A stretch of DNA of 64,000 bases from Candidatus Obscuribacterales bacterium (GTDB taxonomy: Bacteria; Cyanobacteriota; Vampirovibrionia; Obscuribacterales; Obscuribacteraceae), in assembly GCA_031292355.1 (NCBI GenBank), contig JARLHI010000007.1, forward strand, positions 124,001-188,000. The letters are read 5' to 3'. The notes beneath the pieces are model-generated. The model was given only the letters and a program-made list of their open reading frames with translations, was not told the DNA's origin and did no database searches. The position numbers and the translations under genes were made by a program. Below, piece by piece: positions 54,741-62,768 of the stretch (position 1 is the first letter of the stretch; each line of letters begins with the position of its first letter).

Positions 54741-54912
54741 AGAGAATTGCAACGCACCTATTTTTGGAGCTACTACATGTCCCAAGATAGGTTGACAAAC
54801 TTCAGCTGTGAACAGATCAAGGCTGCTACCACGGAGTCGCTATTCTGGCGGCTCTGCAATCTTGCTGCCGGCGTGGTGCTGGCGGCATAAGACGTTTGAA
54901 AGGATGCTCAGA

Positions 54913-55461
54913 ATGACCAGATCATCGGAAACTATGACGCCTGATGAAATTCGTTGCCAGCACTGCAGCCGGTGCCTGGCAAAGGATGGTGAGATCAAGT
55001 GCCCCCGCTGCAACCGCCATAATCCTATCGCGGTTGTAGAGACACTGCCGGGTCCACTTGTGCTCGATTTCACTATCAACCAGGCCGTTTACGATACCCA
55101 TTGTTTGCCCGCTAGTTTGCTCAAGTGGCGAATTCAAGTGGGGCAGAAGGTGCAAGTGATTTTGCCCAGCTTTAGCGTGGGCGACACCTGGAAGGTAAGA
55201 TCAATCCAGGAGCCAAGAGACAGTTGGCTATCGCCGATCAAAAAATCGGATGTGATCGCTCCCAGCTGCGCCATCAACGACCTGCATAGAATCGAGGCGC
55301 AACCCGTTGCAGCCAAGGGAGGTTTGGAATGGCCTGGATTGTCCTTCACCTTTGTCGGTCGCAAGCCTGGTAGGGCAGTGATCGAGCTGTTCAAAAACAA
55401 CTCACTACATGGCTCGGCTCATGCTGTCTACAACCTGGAGTTGACCGTTATCTCTTGCTGA
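54913..55461 (+). CDS. Com-type zinc-ribbon protein with possible chagasin-like domain
   Basis: 182-aa protein. The first 40 residues are a four-Cys zinc ribbon (IRCQHCSRCLAKDGEIKCPR plus CNRHN) closely resembling phage-Mu Com-like fingers. The remaining 130 residues are a beta-sandwich-like domain: VGQKVQVILPSFSVGDTWKV, LEWPGLSFTFVGRKPGRAVI and a final NLELTV strand. This order recalls chagasin-type (I42) cysteine-protease inhibitors, whose loops read GYxW and FxxxKxGxxxI. That second call is weak. The start at 54913 has AAAGGA 8 nt upstream. Confidence 0.6.
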   Translation: MTRSSETMTPDEIRCQHCSRCLAKDGEIKCPRCNRHNPIAVVETLPGPLVLDFTINQAVYDTHCLPASLLKWRIQVGQKVQVILPSFSVGDTWKVRSIQEPRDSWLSPIKKSDVIAPSCAINDLHRIEAQPVAAKGGLEWPGLSFTFVGRKPGRAVIELFKNNSLHGSAHAVYNLELTVISC

Positions 55462-55670
55462 TTTATTCGCTCAGCAGCAGCAACCGTGCGAGAAATCACC
55501 ATAAGCCCGCTTCGGTTGCTGTAGTAAAAAAATCGAGAGTATCAGTCAGACACCGCCGGCCTTGCGGTCGGCAGTGTTCCATCCCCCAAGGCGAATCCCC
55601 GCCTGTATAGTCCGGCATCCAAAGGTTCGATCGCAGACCTCTCGCACCCACAAGATAGAGAAAACTGATC

Positions 55671-55883
55671 ATGGAAGCATTCACTTTTTTGAAGGAAGCA
55701 ATAACGATTGTTCTCGTAACGGTTGTACTTGTGACTGGTGGCACCCTGTTGATCATATTGGAAGGGATTCTGCTCTTGCTTTTGGCCATACAACGCTGCA
55801 GCGCCTTTCTTAATGCGCAAATGCATCGGCACCGGCCACATCACAAGCTGGTCTCACTGCGTGTGGTGCATTCGACTGGATGA
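55671..55883 (+). CDS. Small one- to two-helix membrane protein (70 aa)
   Basis: 70 aa: a long hydrophobic core (about 12-40, ITIVLVTVVLVTGGTLLIIL) and a basic, His-rich tail. The SD is weak. The opposite strand also has an open frame; the hydrophobic pattern and the co-directional neighbours favour the plus strand. Confidence 0.45.
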   Translation: MEAFTFLKEAITIVLVTVVLVTGGTLLIILEGILLLLLAIQRCSAFLNAQMHRHRPHHKLVSLRVVHSTG

Positions 55884-55936
55884 AGTAACGATAGCGCATT
55901 TTAAGGCGCCACCAAACATTGCTGAAAGAAAACATC

Positions 55937-56386
55937 ATGACAAAAATCAAAGACATCTCCAAATCGAGGTACACCGAAATCGGCCACGAGATCCGTGTTT
56001 CGGCGCTCGCGCCTGCCGCTCATCAGGACCTGCGCGAGTGGCGTGGAAGCAACACCCGGCGCCGTTGCGCAGACTTATTGGACTCGGTCGACCTGGATGG
56101 GCTTTTCAATCGCACCAATAAGGTCGGAGGCGTTGTCGTCATCAACGCCGAGGCTTACGCAAATGTGAGCACAAAGCTGCGCGAACTGATCGAGCGCGTG
56201 CTGCAACGCCACTTACCGCTGCCGCACCCACTCGCTGACATCTACACCAGTACTTTCATCGGTACCCTTATCGTCGACGGGGTTGGACGGACTCCTTTCT
56301 GGACGCTGAGCGACCTGCCACCAGACTCGTTCATGGTGTTGCCGCAAAAGATATGGTTAACGCCGCTCAAGAATGCAGCTAAATAA
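55937..56386 (+). CDS. Hypothetical protein (149 aa)
   Basis: 149-aa soluble protein: TKIKDISKSRYTEIGHEIRV starts an alpha/beta fold, followed by NKVGGVVVINAEAYANVSTK, a helix with LRELIERVLQRHLPLPHPL, and a C-terminal part GVGRTPFWTLSDLPPDSFMV. The start ATG 55937 follows GAAAGA. The family is not recognised. Confidence 0.6.
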   Translation: MTKIKDISKSRYTEIGHEIRVSALAPAAHQDLREWRGSNTRRRCADLLDSVDLDGLFNRTNKVGGVVVINAEAYANVSTKLRELIERVLQRHLPLPHPLADIYTSTFIGTLIVDGVGRTPFWTLSDLPPDSFMVLPQKIWLTPLKNAAK

Positions 56387-56523
56387 CAATGGACTGCATG
56401 TTGCCGCTTGCCCAAACCGTTGCTGGACATTGTCGCTGGGTCTAATTGGGCAGGAAAGATTCGCATCAATTTCAGCGTCGAAGTGCCAAACAATTCACCA
56501 GGTTACAGCAAGGAACAAAAGAC

Positions 56524-56850
56524 ATGTCTCAACCCAACATCTACGTCGACATCGACCATCCGGCTTCGGCACCCATTCAGGTCCAACTCGGGCAGACCCT
56601 GGTTCTCATCCGTCAGTCCATCGCCGGTGGCAAGGTTCTGCACCAGTTGGATCTCCCGGCTTCGCATTTTATGGCGCAGCCTATCGCCAACCACGGGATG
56701 ACACCACTTCCAGGTCAGCCCGCCGGTACCCGTACCCATATCGTCGCTATCGGAACGGCTCATCAGAAAGGGTCTGGCAACATTCTTGTACAGTTTGCTC
56801 CGCCCAACCCGATGTGTCCGCCTTCCGCACTCGCGTTTACCGTTAGCTAA
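56524..56850 (+). CDS. Beta-rich hypothetical protein (108 aa)
   Basis: 108-aa protein with alternating strands: QPNIYVDIDHPASAPIQVQL, GQTLVLIRQSIAGGKVLHQL, THIVAIGTAHQKGSGNILVQ and ending ALAFTVS. The order loosely resembles the beta-domain of the 54913 protein (G-Q-x-x-x-L, a conserved G in the penultimate hairpin). AAGGAA is the SD. Function unknown. Confidence 0.6.
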   Translation: MSQPNIYVDIDHPASAPIQVQLGQTLVLIRQSIAGGKVLHQLDLPASHFMAQPIANHGMTPLPGQPAGTRTHIVAIGTAHQKGSGNILVQFAPPNPMCPPSALAFTVS

Positions 56851-56897
56851 TCGGGGCGCACAACCACCATCAACCGACCTAGAAAGGATAGATCAAA

Positions 56898-57194
56898 ATG
56901 AACATACGAAACAATGCAGAAACCCGCCGCCGTTGCTGGCTGGGCGCTTTGACTGTCGTGGGCGCGATGACCGGATTTGCCTGGTGCTTTGGCACCATCG
57001 CCCATCCGCTCCTCACCAATTATCTATTCCTCATGTACAACGGTGCCAACAGTACTCCGGTCTCCTACGCACTGGTGGCGTGGGTAGTGGCTCTCAGCGT
57101 CAGTTTTGCCGCTGCAGCGATAGTTGGGGCGGTCACCTACGTGGTCGCAGCCATCACGAGCCGTCCGGCCACTGAGATGCTTCCAACAATCTGA
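56898..57194 (+). CDS. Small membrane protein (98 aa)
   Basis: 98 aa with three hydrophobic segments (about 14-32, 38-50 and 56-88) after a basic N-terminus (NIRNNAETRRRCW). GAAAGGA is the SD. Family unknown. Same direction as its neighbours. Confidence 0.62.
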   Translation: MNIRNNAETRRRCWLGALTVVGAMTGFAWCFGTIAHPLLTNYLFLMYNGANSTPVSYALVAWVVALSVSFAAAAIVGAVTYVVAAITSRPATEMLPTI

Positions 57195-57455
57195 TCGACC
57201 TAGCCGACATTTCTCTGGGGCAAGCGCCCCTAATAACTTGTGTCTGGACAAGACCTTCCCCTTTCCACTTCGTGGGGGTGTCGTCTCGCCATTTTTTTGA
57301 TGCACCAAACGCCCCCGAAGCCGCCCCGCACTTGCATCTGAAAAAAATTGCCAAATGACACCAATGACGCTGACACGCATCTTTCGCGTCGGCAAGAATC
57401 GTTCGGTGGTGCGGACCATCATCGACGAGCAATTCGCCAAAGAAGGAAAAAGATC

Positions 57456-58283
57456 ATGGAGCCGCTTACGACTGCACTGTCAGCATGCCTGACGACCATT
57501 GCGTCGATATTGTTAGTCTCTCCTGCAACCATCGTCATTGAGGTTTGCGTTGGTCTCGCCCTCCTTGGCCCCATCTGCGCCTCAATGCACGAATCTCTCG
57601 TGCATCAATACATCGCTCATGCCAAAAGGGAAACGGTCAACTTTTGGCGGCGGCACCCTCGCATTTTTCTGACGCTACTTCTTGGACACTTCTTCCACCA
57701 CGTGGTGCATCACGGAAAGACTTTTCGAGAGGGCTATCTGAAACAGTTTGGTCGCCCGCTCGAACATGAAGACGTCGATGCCTGGGCCCCCGAGGCTTTC
57801 TACAAAGCTTTTCCTGCGGAACATCAGGCATATATTCGGAAGGCAGCATCGCCAGCCGCAATAATAGAGAAGCTACATGCCTCGGAATACGGTCTGGGAG
57901 CGGCAAGTCCCTGTCGGTTCGCCTTGACTATCGTGCCACTTGTGCTGGTCGTCTTGCTGGTGGCACCGTTCTGGCTTGCGTTTGGGACGGGAGCGTCGAT
58001 GCTCTTTCTCTACCCGGCGATGAGCTGCATCATCCATCGGAACATGATGCACGTTCCGCAAGTTGCCGGAGGTGGCCGTGTTCAGAACATACTGACGAAA
58101 TTTCTTGTCGGCTCAGCCTACATGAAATGGCTCGAACGGTATCACTGGCTACATCACCGATACGTTTACTGCAACTACAACCTGCTCGTTTTCGCCGATT
58201 TCTTGCGAGGCACATGGCGCCGCGCTACAGCAGCAGATCTCGAAAAAATGCAGACGGAAGGACTGGACGTGTGCATCTCCTGA
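57456..58283 (+). CDS. Membrane di-iron fatty-acid hydroxylase/desaturase superfamily protein
   Basis: 275-aa membrane enzyme of the fatty acid hydroxylase/sterol desaturase type. Histidine clusters that would bind two irons are H45-x4-H50-x4-H55, H78-FF-HH82 with H85-H86, H194-x4-H199, and H230-WL-HH234. Membrane segments lie at about 8-40, 68-80 and 150-192. The start at 57456 has AAGGAAAA upstream. A TGACAC pair occurs at 57356, 100 bp upstream. The substrate may be a membrane lipid or carotenoid; a methyltransferase and a MaoC hydratase are encoded nearby, which may hint at a lipid-modification role. Confidence 0.82.
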   Translation: MEPLTTALSACLTTIASILLVSPATIVIEVCVGLALLGPICASMHESLVHQYIAHAKRETVNFWRRHPRIFLTLLLGHFFHHVVHHGKTFREGYLKQFGRPLEHEDVDAWAPEAFYKAFPAEHQAYIRKAASPAAIIEKLHASEYGLGAASPCRFALTIVPLVLVVLLVAPFWLAFGTGASMLFLYPAMSCIIHRNMMHVPQVAGGGRVQNILTKFLVGSAYMKWLERYHWLHHRYVYCNYNLLVFADFLRGTWRRATAADLEKMQTEGLDVCIS

Positions 58284-58354
58284 GAGTCGTCATAGCTAGC
58301 CTCTCTCAGATACCCTTACCAGCTTTCGCAAATTCCATCCATGGAGAAGTTTCA

Positions 58355-58615
58355 ATGGTTGTTAACGGTTTTGTTTTCCTCGCCGGGCTCGCTGTCTTCA
58401 CGGGCACCATCCTGCGTCTCGCCAAGGGGCCGAAGCCGACCGCCGATGCGAATACGGCTCGCAGCTTTCAGACCACCCGCTGGGTCCTTATGGCGGTCAT
58501 CCTTATCGTCATGGTCACCTGTCTCGGGCAATCCGGTGAGCTCGCTGTTGCCGGTCTGGCGATCGGTGCATTGATCGGTGTTCTTGCTTGGATTGCGCGA
58601 AGGGGTAAGACTTAA
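58355..58615 (+). CDS. Two-helix membrane protein (86 aa)
   Basis: 86 aa: helix 1 at about 3-22 (GFVFLAGLAVFTGTILRLAK), a charged loop (GPKPTADANTARSFQTTR), and helices at 43-58 and 62-80. GGAGAAG is the SD. The start at 58355 is well inside a longer open frame. Family unknown. Confidence 0.62.
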   Translation: MVVNGFVFLAGLAVFTGTILRLAKGPKPTADANTARSFQTTRWVLMAVILIVMVTCLGQSGELAVAGLAIGALIGVLAWIARRGKT

Positions 58616-58747
58616 CGGACTGTACTCACGCGCATATCACGACGTTTGGGAGAGAGTGCGCGAAACATCGCTCGCCCTTTCCTTTCGTATTCCGACTGAC
58701 GACGTTGGTCAGATCATTCCGTCATGGCACCTTGAAGGAGGTCAATT

Positions 58748-58924
58748 GTGAACTACATTGCGAGAATACTGCTTAGCGCATTGGTAGCGTCTGTAATCGC
58801 TACTGTCTTGGGCATTGCTATTGTCTGTGGATTCCATATAACCAATGCCAACGCGCAGGAACTGCTTGGAGTTGACCTAGGCGGCATTGGAGTGGTCGCA
58901 GCATGGGTAGCTGCCCTCAGATAG
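58748..58924 (+). CDS. Small membrane protein (58 aa), GTG start
   Basis: MNYIARILLSALVASVIATV and a further hydrophobic stretch to residue 28, then a C-terminal part GVDLGGIGVVAAWVAALR. AAGGAGG, 6 nt upstream of GTG 58748, is one of the strongest SDs in the window, so I regard it as real despite its size. Confidence 0.6.
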   Translation: MNYIARILLSALVASVIATVLGIAIVCGFHITNANAQELLGVDLGGIGVVAAWVAALR

Positions 58925-58988
58925 GCCACCGATGCCGCGGACGCCGGAAGTGCGATGGATTTTGACTGAGATAACAATGGAGAATGAC

Positions 58989-59741
58989 ATGAATGCTCAC
59001 GCCTACGACGCCCTATACGCAAGCGGGCTGACTGGCAGCAGAATAACCAGATGGTGCCAGCAGCAGGTTTTTGGGACAGAGGATGCTGGTGATCTCCATG
59101 CCTGGAGTTGGGCAAGTCGTGGCGAGTTTGACTCGCTCAGGAATGCATTGGCTTTAGCCCCCGGAGAGACCCTGGCCGACTTTGGTTGCGGGCAAGGTGG
59201 GCCAGGACTATTGATTGCGGCGCAGAGCCAAGCCAAGCTGATTGGCCTGGACCAATCGGCAGTAGCAATCAGCAACGCACAACAATGGTATTTGGTCACC
59301 ACAAAAGCAGTGCAAGCGCAATTTGTGCAGAAGGACATTTTACAGTCTGGTCTGCAAGCGGCTTCTCTTGATGGTGCGATGTCCATCGATGTGGTACAGC
59401 TGTTGTCGGATCATCACTTGTTTTTTCGCGAAGTGGCTCGCTGCCTGAAAGCACAAAAGGTATTTGCCTTCGCAACCTATACGGTGCCAGGTATGCCAGG
59501 GACGCAGAACTATCGGCCAGCCCTTGAGAAAGCCGGGTTTAAAGTCGAACATTATGCGCCGACGGCAGGATGGAGAGACAGATATCGTCTCCTCTTCAAT
59601 TACATCCTGGCCAACAAACACACTCTGCGAAACGAGGTAGGTCAAATTGCCGACGTGCTGATTACAGAAGCAAATTTCCTGCTTTCGATGATCGACAATC
59701 CCCAGCTTGAACGACTGGTGATAGTCGCTCGTAAGCGCTGA
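58989..59741 (+). CDS. SAM-dependent class I methyltransferase
   Basis: 250-aa methyltransferase. The SAM-binding motif I is TLADFGCGQGGPG (61-73), followed by an acidic residue at the end of strand 2 (LIGLDQSAVA), and motif DGAMSIDVVQLLSDH. The fold is similar to ubiE/COQ5- and cyclopropane-synthase-like small-molecule methyltransferases. The substrate is unknown. The start ATG 58989 is preferred (GGAG 6-7 nt upstream) over 58980. It is followed by a degraded stretch. Confidence 0.88.
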   Translation: MNAHAYDALYASGLTGSRITRWCQQQVFGTEDAGDLHAWSWASRGEFDSLRNALALAPGETLADFGCGQGGPGLLIAAQSQAKLIGLDQSAVAISNAQQWYLVTTKAVQAQFVQKDILQSGLQAASLDGAMSIDVVQLLSDHHLFFREVARCLKAQKVFAFATYTVPGMPGTQNYRPALEKAGFKVEHYAPTAGWRDRYRLLFNYILANKHTLRNEVGQIADVLITEANFLLSMIDNPQLERLVIVARKR

Positions 59742-59765
59742 CAGCGTAAAGAAAGTAACCGACGC

Positions 59766-60099
59766 ATGACGATCTTGCAAACGTTTTTGGCCAACGATAA
59801 CGGCGAACAGCGTGACGCCTTGCGAAACAGCCGAAATAGCCTTGTCCAAAGTCCGCAGTCGCGCTGTGAATCAGGACGAACCCTGGCAGCATGCCATCGC
59901 GGACGCCATCTGCGACGAGATAGTCCCACGACGAGATAGTCCCACGACGAGAGGAGCCACCGCAGTTGGTGGCTCCTCTGGGTTCATGGCGACAGCAAAA
60001 ACGCCGTCTTGCCCGTCGCGGCGCCCAGAGCGCCTCTCGAGACCGCAACGAGTACTAATACTGCCACGCTGGCGTTACCACAGGGCGGACAATGGCTGA
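59766..60099 (+). pseudogene. Possible degraded gene downstream of the methyltransferase
   Basis: Two plus-strand frames carry coding-like pieces one after the other: MTILQTFLANDNGEQRDALR from 59766, and from 59812 ETAEIALSKVRSRAVNQDEP, then WQHAIADAICDEIVPR. The second continues through a 16-bp tandem repeat into a basic low-complexity end. There is no SD. A frameshifted, decaying small gene is plausible; the rest of 59742-60209 shows nothing else. Confidence 0.3.
59914..59979. repeat. 16-bp tandem repeat plus 11-bp perfect hairpin
   Basis: CGACGAGATAGTCCCA occurs twice and a third time partially (59914-59954), directly followed by GAGGAGCCACC-6 nt-GGTGGCTCCTC (59952-59979). Confidence 0.65.
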
Positions 60100-60209
60100 G
60101 ACCGATCGGCGATTGTCCGTCCACACTCTCAAAAAAAAAAATTATCCTCATAGGCACTACATACGGTACCACTACCAAGCACTATCAATTGAGTGGCAGG
60201 AAATAGTTG

Positions 60210-60926
60210 CTACAACCGATGCGCACCCCTCTTGCCAAAAACCGCCTCCAAATATGACCCATTCTGAATTTTTAAGCCATGCCCGTTACTGCTGAAAGAA
60301 GGAGTGCCACTTCCGAGAAGAACCACAGTCGCTGCTGGTAGACCCAGATACCCAAGAGCAACGGGCGCATGACTAACCACGGCTTCATACAGTGAAATAA
60401 CATGCAAAGACTGCGCAGCGTTATGGTCATGCTTTTTGTCACGACATCCCAAAAACCATCCAGAAATGTTTCCTTGCTGCTCGTTACGATCCATGATGAC
60501 ATGAGTGGTATCGTTCAAATTGGTGCAAATGATGCAGCTATCACCTAGTGATGGAATTGCCAACGACTCATTTGGCAGAACGCTTTCCACAACATCCTTG
60601 TGAAGACGCATGTGACGCAAAGATTTTGTAAGACCTCTTTGCCAAATAATTGGCATCGATTTAAAATCAGGCTCTCTGAAGCTTAGGAAGCCATCACCAT
60701 CACTAACGAGTTTTGTAATAGACCACCCGATCTGAAACGACTGATCATTTTCAAAGCGGCTTCCGTCTCGCACCATATCTGTAAGCAAATTGGCAAATCT
60801 GGAAACGTCTGACTCCAATATTGCTTTTGCATCGAACTCAATGCGGAACTCAGGATGTCCGAATTGTTTACAGCTAGAAGTGCAAATATTTTTCAAACTG
60901 CTACTCCGTGATTCCCATGATGTCAT
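60210..60926 (-). CDS. Imm33-like protein (238 aa)
   Basis: 238-aa soluble protein. The C-terminal third (about 154-220) resembles Imm33-type immunity domains: ISGWFLGCRDKKHDHN, then LHVISLYEAVVSHAPVALGY, LGLPAATVVLL. The family's pattern is GW-x-x-x-x-x-x-D ... LH ... H/Y ... P ... YL-x-LP. The N-terminal part (24-150, HPEFRIEFDAKAILESDVSR, GWSITKLVSDGDGFLSFREP) is an extra alpha/beta domain. Such proteins neutralise toxins or, in other settings, act as unknown accessory domains. There is no strong SD. The start directly follows a TAA that ends an upstream coding remnant. Confidence 0.5.
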   Translation of the reverse strand: MTSWESRSSSLKNICTSSCKQFGHPEFRIEFDAKAILESDVSRFANLLTDMVRDGSRFENDQSFQIGWSITKLVSDGDGFLSFREPDFKSMPIIWQRGLTKSLRHMRLHKDVVESVLPNESLAIPSLGDSCIICTNLNDTTHVIMDRNEQQGNISGWFLGCRDKKHDHNAAQSLHVISLYEAVVSHAPVALGYLGLPAATVVLLGSGTPSFSSNGHGLKIQNGSYLEAVFGKRGAHRL

Positions 60927-61028
60927 TTATATCTTGAGGAGTGAGAACTTTTGCGCATCCGGTGTAGCACTCACATCCAATCCAGGAAACTGTTCTTCTT
61001 GCGTACCGTAATGGACAATGGTGTCATG
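60927..61028 (-). pseudogene. Possible remnant of a gene upstream of the Imm33-like gene
   Basis: A minus-strand frame of 33 codons (TIVHYGTQEEQFPGLDVSAT, then PDAQKFSLLKI-stop) ends exactly before the Imm33-like start (TAA-ATG). It begins after an in-frame stop and has no start codon. It could be the tail of a lost partner gene, or simply leader DNA, since it overlaps TGACAC elements. Confidence 0.3.
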
Positions 61029-61143
61029 CTAATTTCAAGAAAGTGTCAAAAGCGTCACTCTCTTAAAGCGAACATACGCTCTCGTACATCAATCGATGTA
61101 GCAAAGCATCGGAAGCAGCCACCTCATTACACGAGGAGAAAGA

Positions 61144-61420
61144 TTGCCACCACGTTTGACACTAATCTAACACAAAAGCTGCCTCAGCTAGCGCGGGCCA
61201 GCGCCGCTAGTAGATGTGCGCCTGTCGCCGTTATTCGTACTCTTACGAAGAGATCTATTTGAAGTAAGATGTACGCCATGGCTAAGATGACCTTATCTCT
61301 CTTTCCCTATTCCAAGGTGCTTCCGACTAACACGTTCAACCCTTGTTGCTATTTGAGCATTTCTTCTTGACGATTGGTCATGCGAAGTGAGCTTGGATAG
61401 GCATTTGGCATAGCGGAAGA
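61144..61420 (+). repeat. Conserved non-coding block, copy 3
   Basis: Order: TTGACAC and TAACAC 11 bp apart, GCTGCCTCAGCTAGCGCGGG, CGTACTCTTACGAAG, ATCTATTTGAAG, GGCTAAGATGACCTTATCTC with a T-rich end, CAACCCTTGTTGC, TTTCTTCTTGACG and GGTCATGCGAA, GCTTGGATAGGCATTTGG. It is about 100 bp upstream of the 81-aa membrane protein gene. Nothing else lies in 61029-61520. Confidence 0.85.
61368..61380. promoter_or_regulatory. Dyad TGACN-N3-GGTCA, copy 3
   Basis: TGACGATTGGTCA: one mismatch in the 5-bp arms, same flanks (TTTCTTCT-, -TGCGA). Candidate operator. Confidence 0.55.
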
Positions 61421-61520
61421 AAAAGAATCGTAACGCAGCGACTATCATGTCGCACGCGCAAACTTGTCGCTGCCTTATTGATTGAGGCAATGACACAACA
61501 CGTGTTGGAAAGGAATCGTC

Positions 61521-61766
61521 ATGTACAAGATGCTTGCAATGGGATTATTGTCGTGCTTTGCCGGCGGCGTCTTGCTGATCTTCTGTGGTCAGGACTCGTA
61601 TCGGTTTCTCGCTTGCTTGGCTTTTGGTTTGAGTGTGATGGGCGGGATGTTCATCGGAGCTGTGGTGCTCATGAGAATGAATCAGCATAACTGCGGCATC
61701 GATTCGGTCAGCACAAACCGCCAAACGTCGCCACATCGTCACACGACTGGGAGCAACGCATTCTGA
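61521..61766 (+). CDS. Small membrane protein (81 aa)
   Basis: 81 aa: two hydrophobic segments (MLAMGLLSCFAGGVLLIFCG, and FLACLAFGLSVMGGMFIGAV) and a polar His-rich tail. AAAGGA is the SD. It is driven, by position, from repeat copy 3. Shortly after its stop, two short coding-like pieces in other frames (to 61919) suggest the original gene was longer or that another gene decayed there. Confidence 0.62.
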   Translation: MYKMLAMGLLSCFAGGVLLIFCGQDSYRFLACLAFGLSVMGGMFIGAVVLMRMNQHNCGIDSVSTNRQTSPHRHTTGSNAF

Positions 61767-61962
61767 AAGAGGCGGAACAAATCTATCCCCAAACGTGATT
61801 GAGGCTATACGACTCTGGATACGCTCAAGCCGGTCAACATCGACACCAGGGACATCGAAGCCCTCTGCCACTCCCTGCCCGCCAAGGCCTACCAACTGGC
61901 GGTCTGCACCCCGCGCTGACCACCTCTTGTGAGGCGTCAGCCCATTATCAAAGGAAACTCAC

Positions 61963-62217
61963 ATGTTTTATAGCGCACCAACAGCAGTCATCGCAGTCGC
62001 CGTCTCCATAGTGGTTTGGGTGCTTATGGCGCTCAGTGCCTCGGAGTGGGACATGAACCCGAAGAAAATAGTAATAGCCCAAGCCACCGCAATCTCATTG
62101 ATTGGCAGCATCGTCTGCGGCAGCTTTGGTATCTGGTATGCAGGGATGGTCGGCGGTATCAATGGACTGATCGTATTCCTCATCGCGACCATCCTGCTTG
62201 CTCTGGCGCCAAAATAA
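61963..62217 (+). CDS. Small three-helix membrane protein (84 aa)
   Basis: 84 aa with hydrophobic segments at about 7-24, 38-56 and 60-82 (GGINGLIVFLIATILLALAP). CAAAGGA is the SD. Same direction as the 61521 gene. Family unknown. Confidence 0.62.
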   Translation: MFYSAPTAVIAVAVSIVVWVLMALSASEWDMNPKKIVIAQATAISLIGSIVCGSFGIWYAGMVGGINGLIVFLIATILLALAPK

Positions 62218-62292
62218 GCAGCGCCCATCAATCGACATACAAGAGAGCCAAGCCTAGCTCTCCTCAACCTCCTATGACACGGAGAACAAACC

Positions 62293-62700
62293 ATGGTTGA
62301 TATCAAACGAGGCACTTCGGCCACATACGTGCAGACTGTCACCGACTCAGACATCGTGCAATTTGCACAGTCCACCGGGGACAACAATCCCGTTCATCTG
62401 GATGAGGATTATGCCAAAACCACACCATTCGGCAAGCGTATTGCGCACGGCATGCTCTCAGCCGGCTTTATCTCCACCGCACTGGGCACCAAATTGCCTG
62501 GCCCGGGTACGATCTATCTCCGGCAGATCGTGGAATTTCGCCGCCCAGTTTTCATCAACGACACAATCACCGCTACAGTCACCGTAACACGACTCAATCG
62601 CAAGACAAAGCGGGTGTGGCTCACGACTGTTTGCACCAATCAGAACGGCAAGGTGGTGGTCCTGGGCAAAGCGCTGGTGCTGTTCAACGCGCTGAGCTGA
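62293..62700 (+). CDS. phaJ: MaoC-like (R)-specific enoyl-CoA hydratase
   Basis: Hot-dog-fold hydratase of the PhaJ/MaoC type, converting trans-2-enoyl-CoA to (R)-3-hydroxyacyl-CoA. The 135-aa length is typical. The catalytic Asp and His are in FAQSTGDNNPVHLDEDYA and the conserved RIAHGMLSAGF and RQIVEFRRPVFINDTI segments are present. CGGAGAA precedes the ATG. In a region with a fatty-acid hydroxylase-like and a methyltransferase gene, it may feed a lipid pathway, but no synthase is nearby. Confidence 0.92.
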   Translation: MVDIKRGTSATYVQTVTDSDIVQFAQSTGDNNPVHLDEDYAKTTPFGKRIAHGMLSAGFISTALGTKLPGPGTIYLRQIVEFRRPVFINDTITATVTVTRLNRKTKRVWLTTVCTNQNGKVVVLGKALVLFNALS

Positions 62701-62768
62701 CGCCAATCGTGATGTCACGACGCGCACAAACATTCGCTTCTTCCACCTCCCTCACAACGGAGAGCATC

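Noticed and set aside
59662..60048. Minus-strand ORF (128 aa) after the methyltransferase gene
   Set aside because: Arg/Cys-rich shadow translation without SD; the plus strand shows better, though broken, coding traces.
51964..61420. The repeated blocks as miniature transposable elements
   Set aside because: No terminal inverted repeats or target-site duplications are visible, and they sit consistently upstream of genes.
61767..61962. Coding-like pieces between two small membrane genes
   Set aside because: Short pieces in different frames (ending VCTPR at 61919) could be decay of a gene, but they are too short and broken to annotate.
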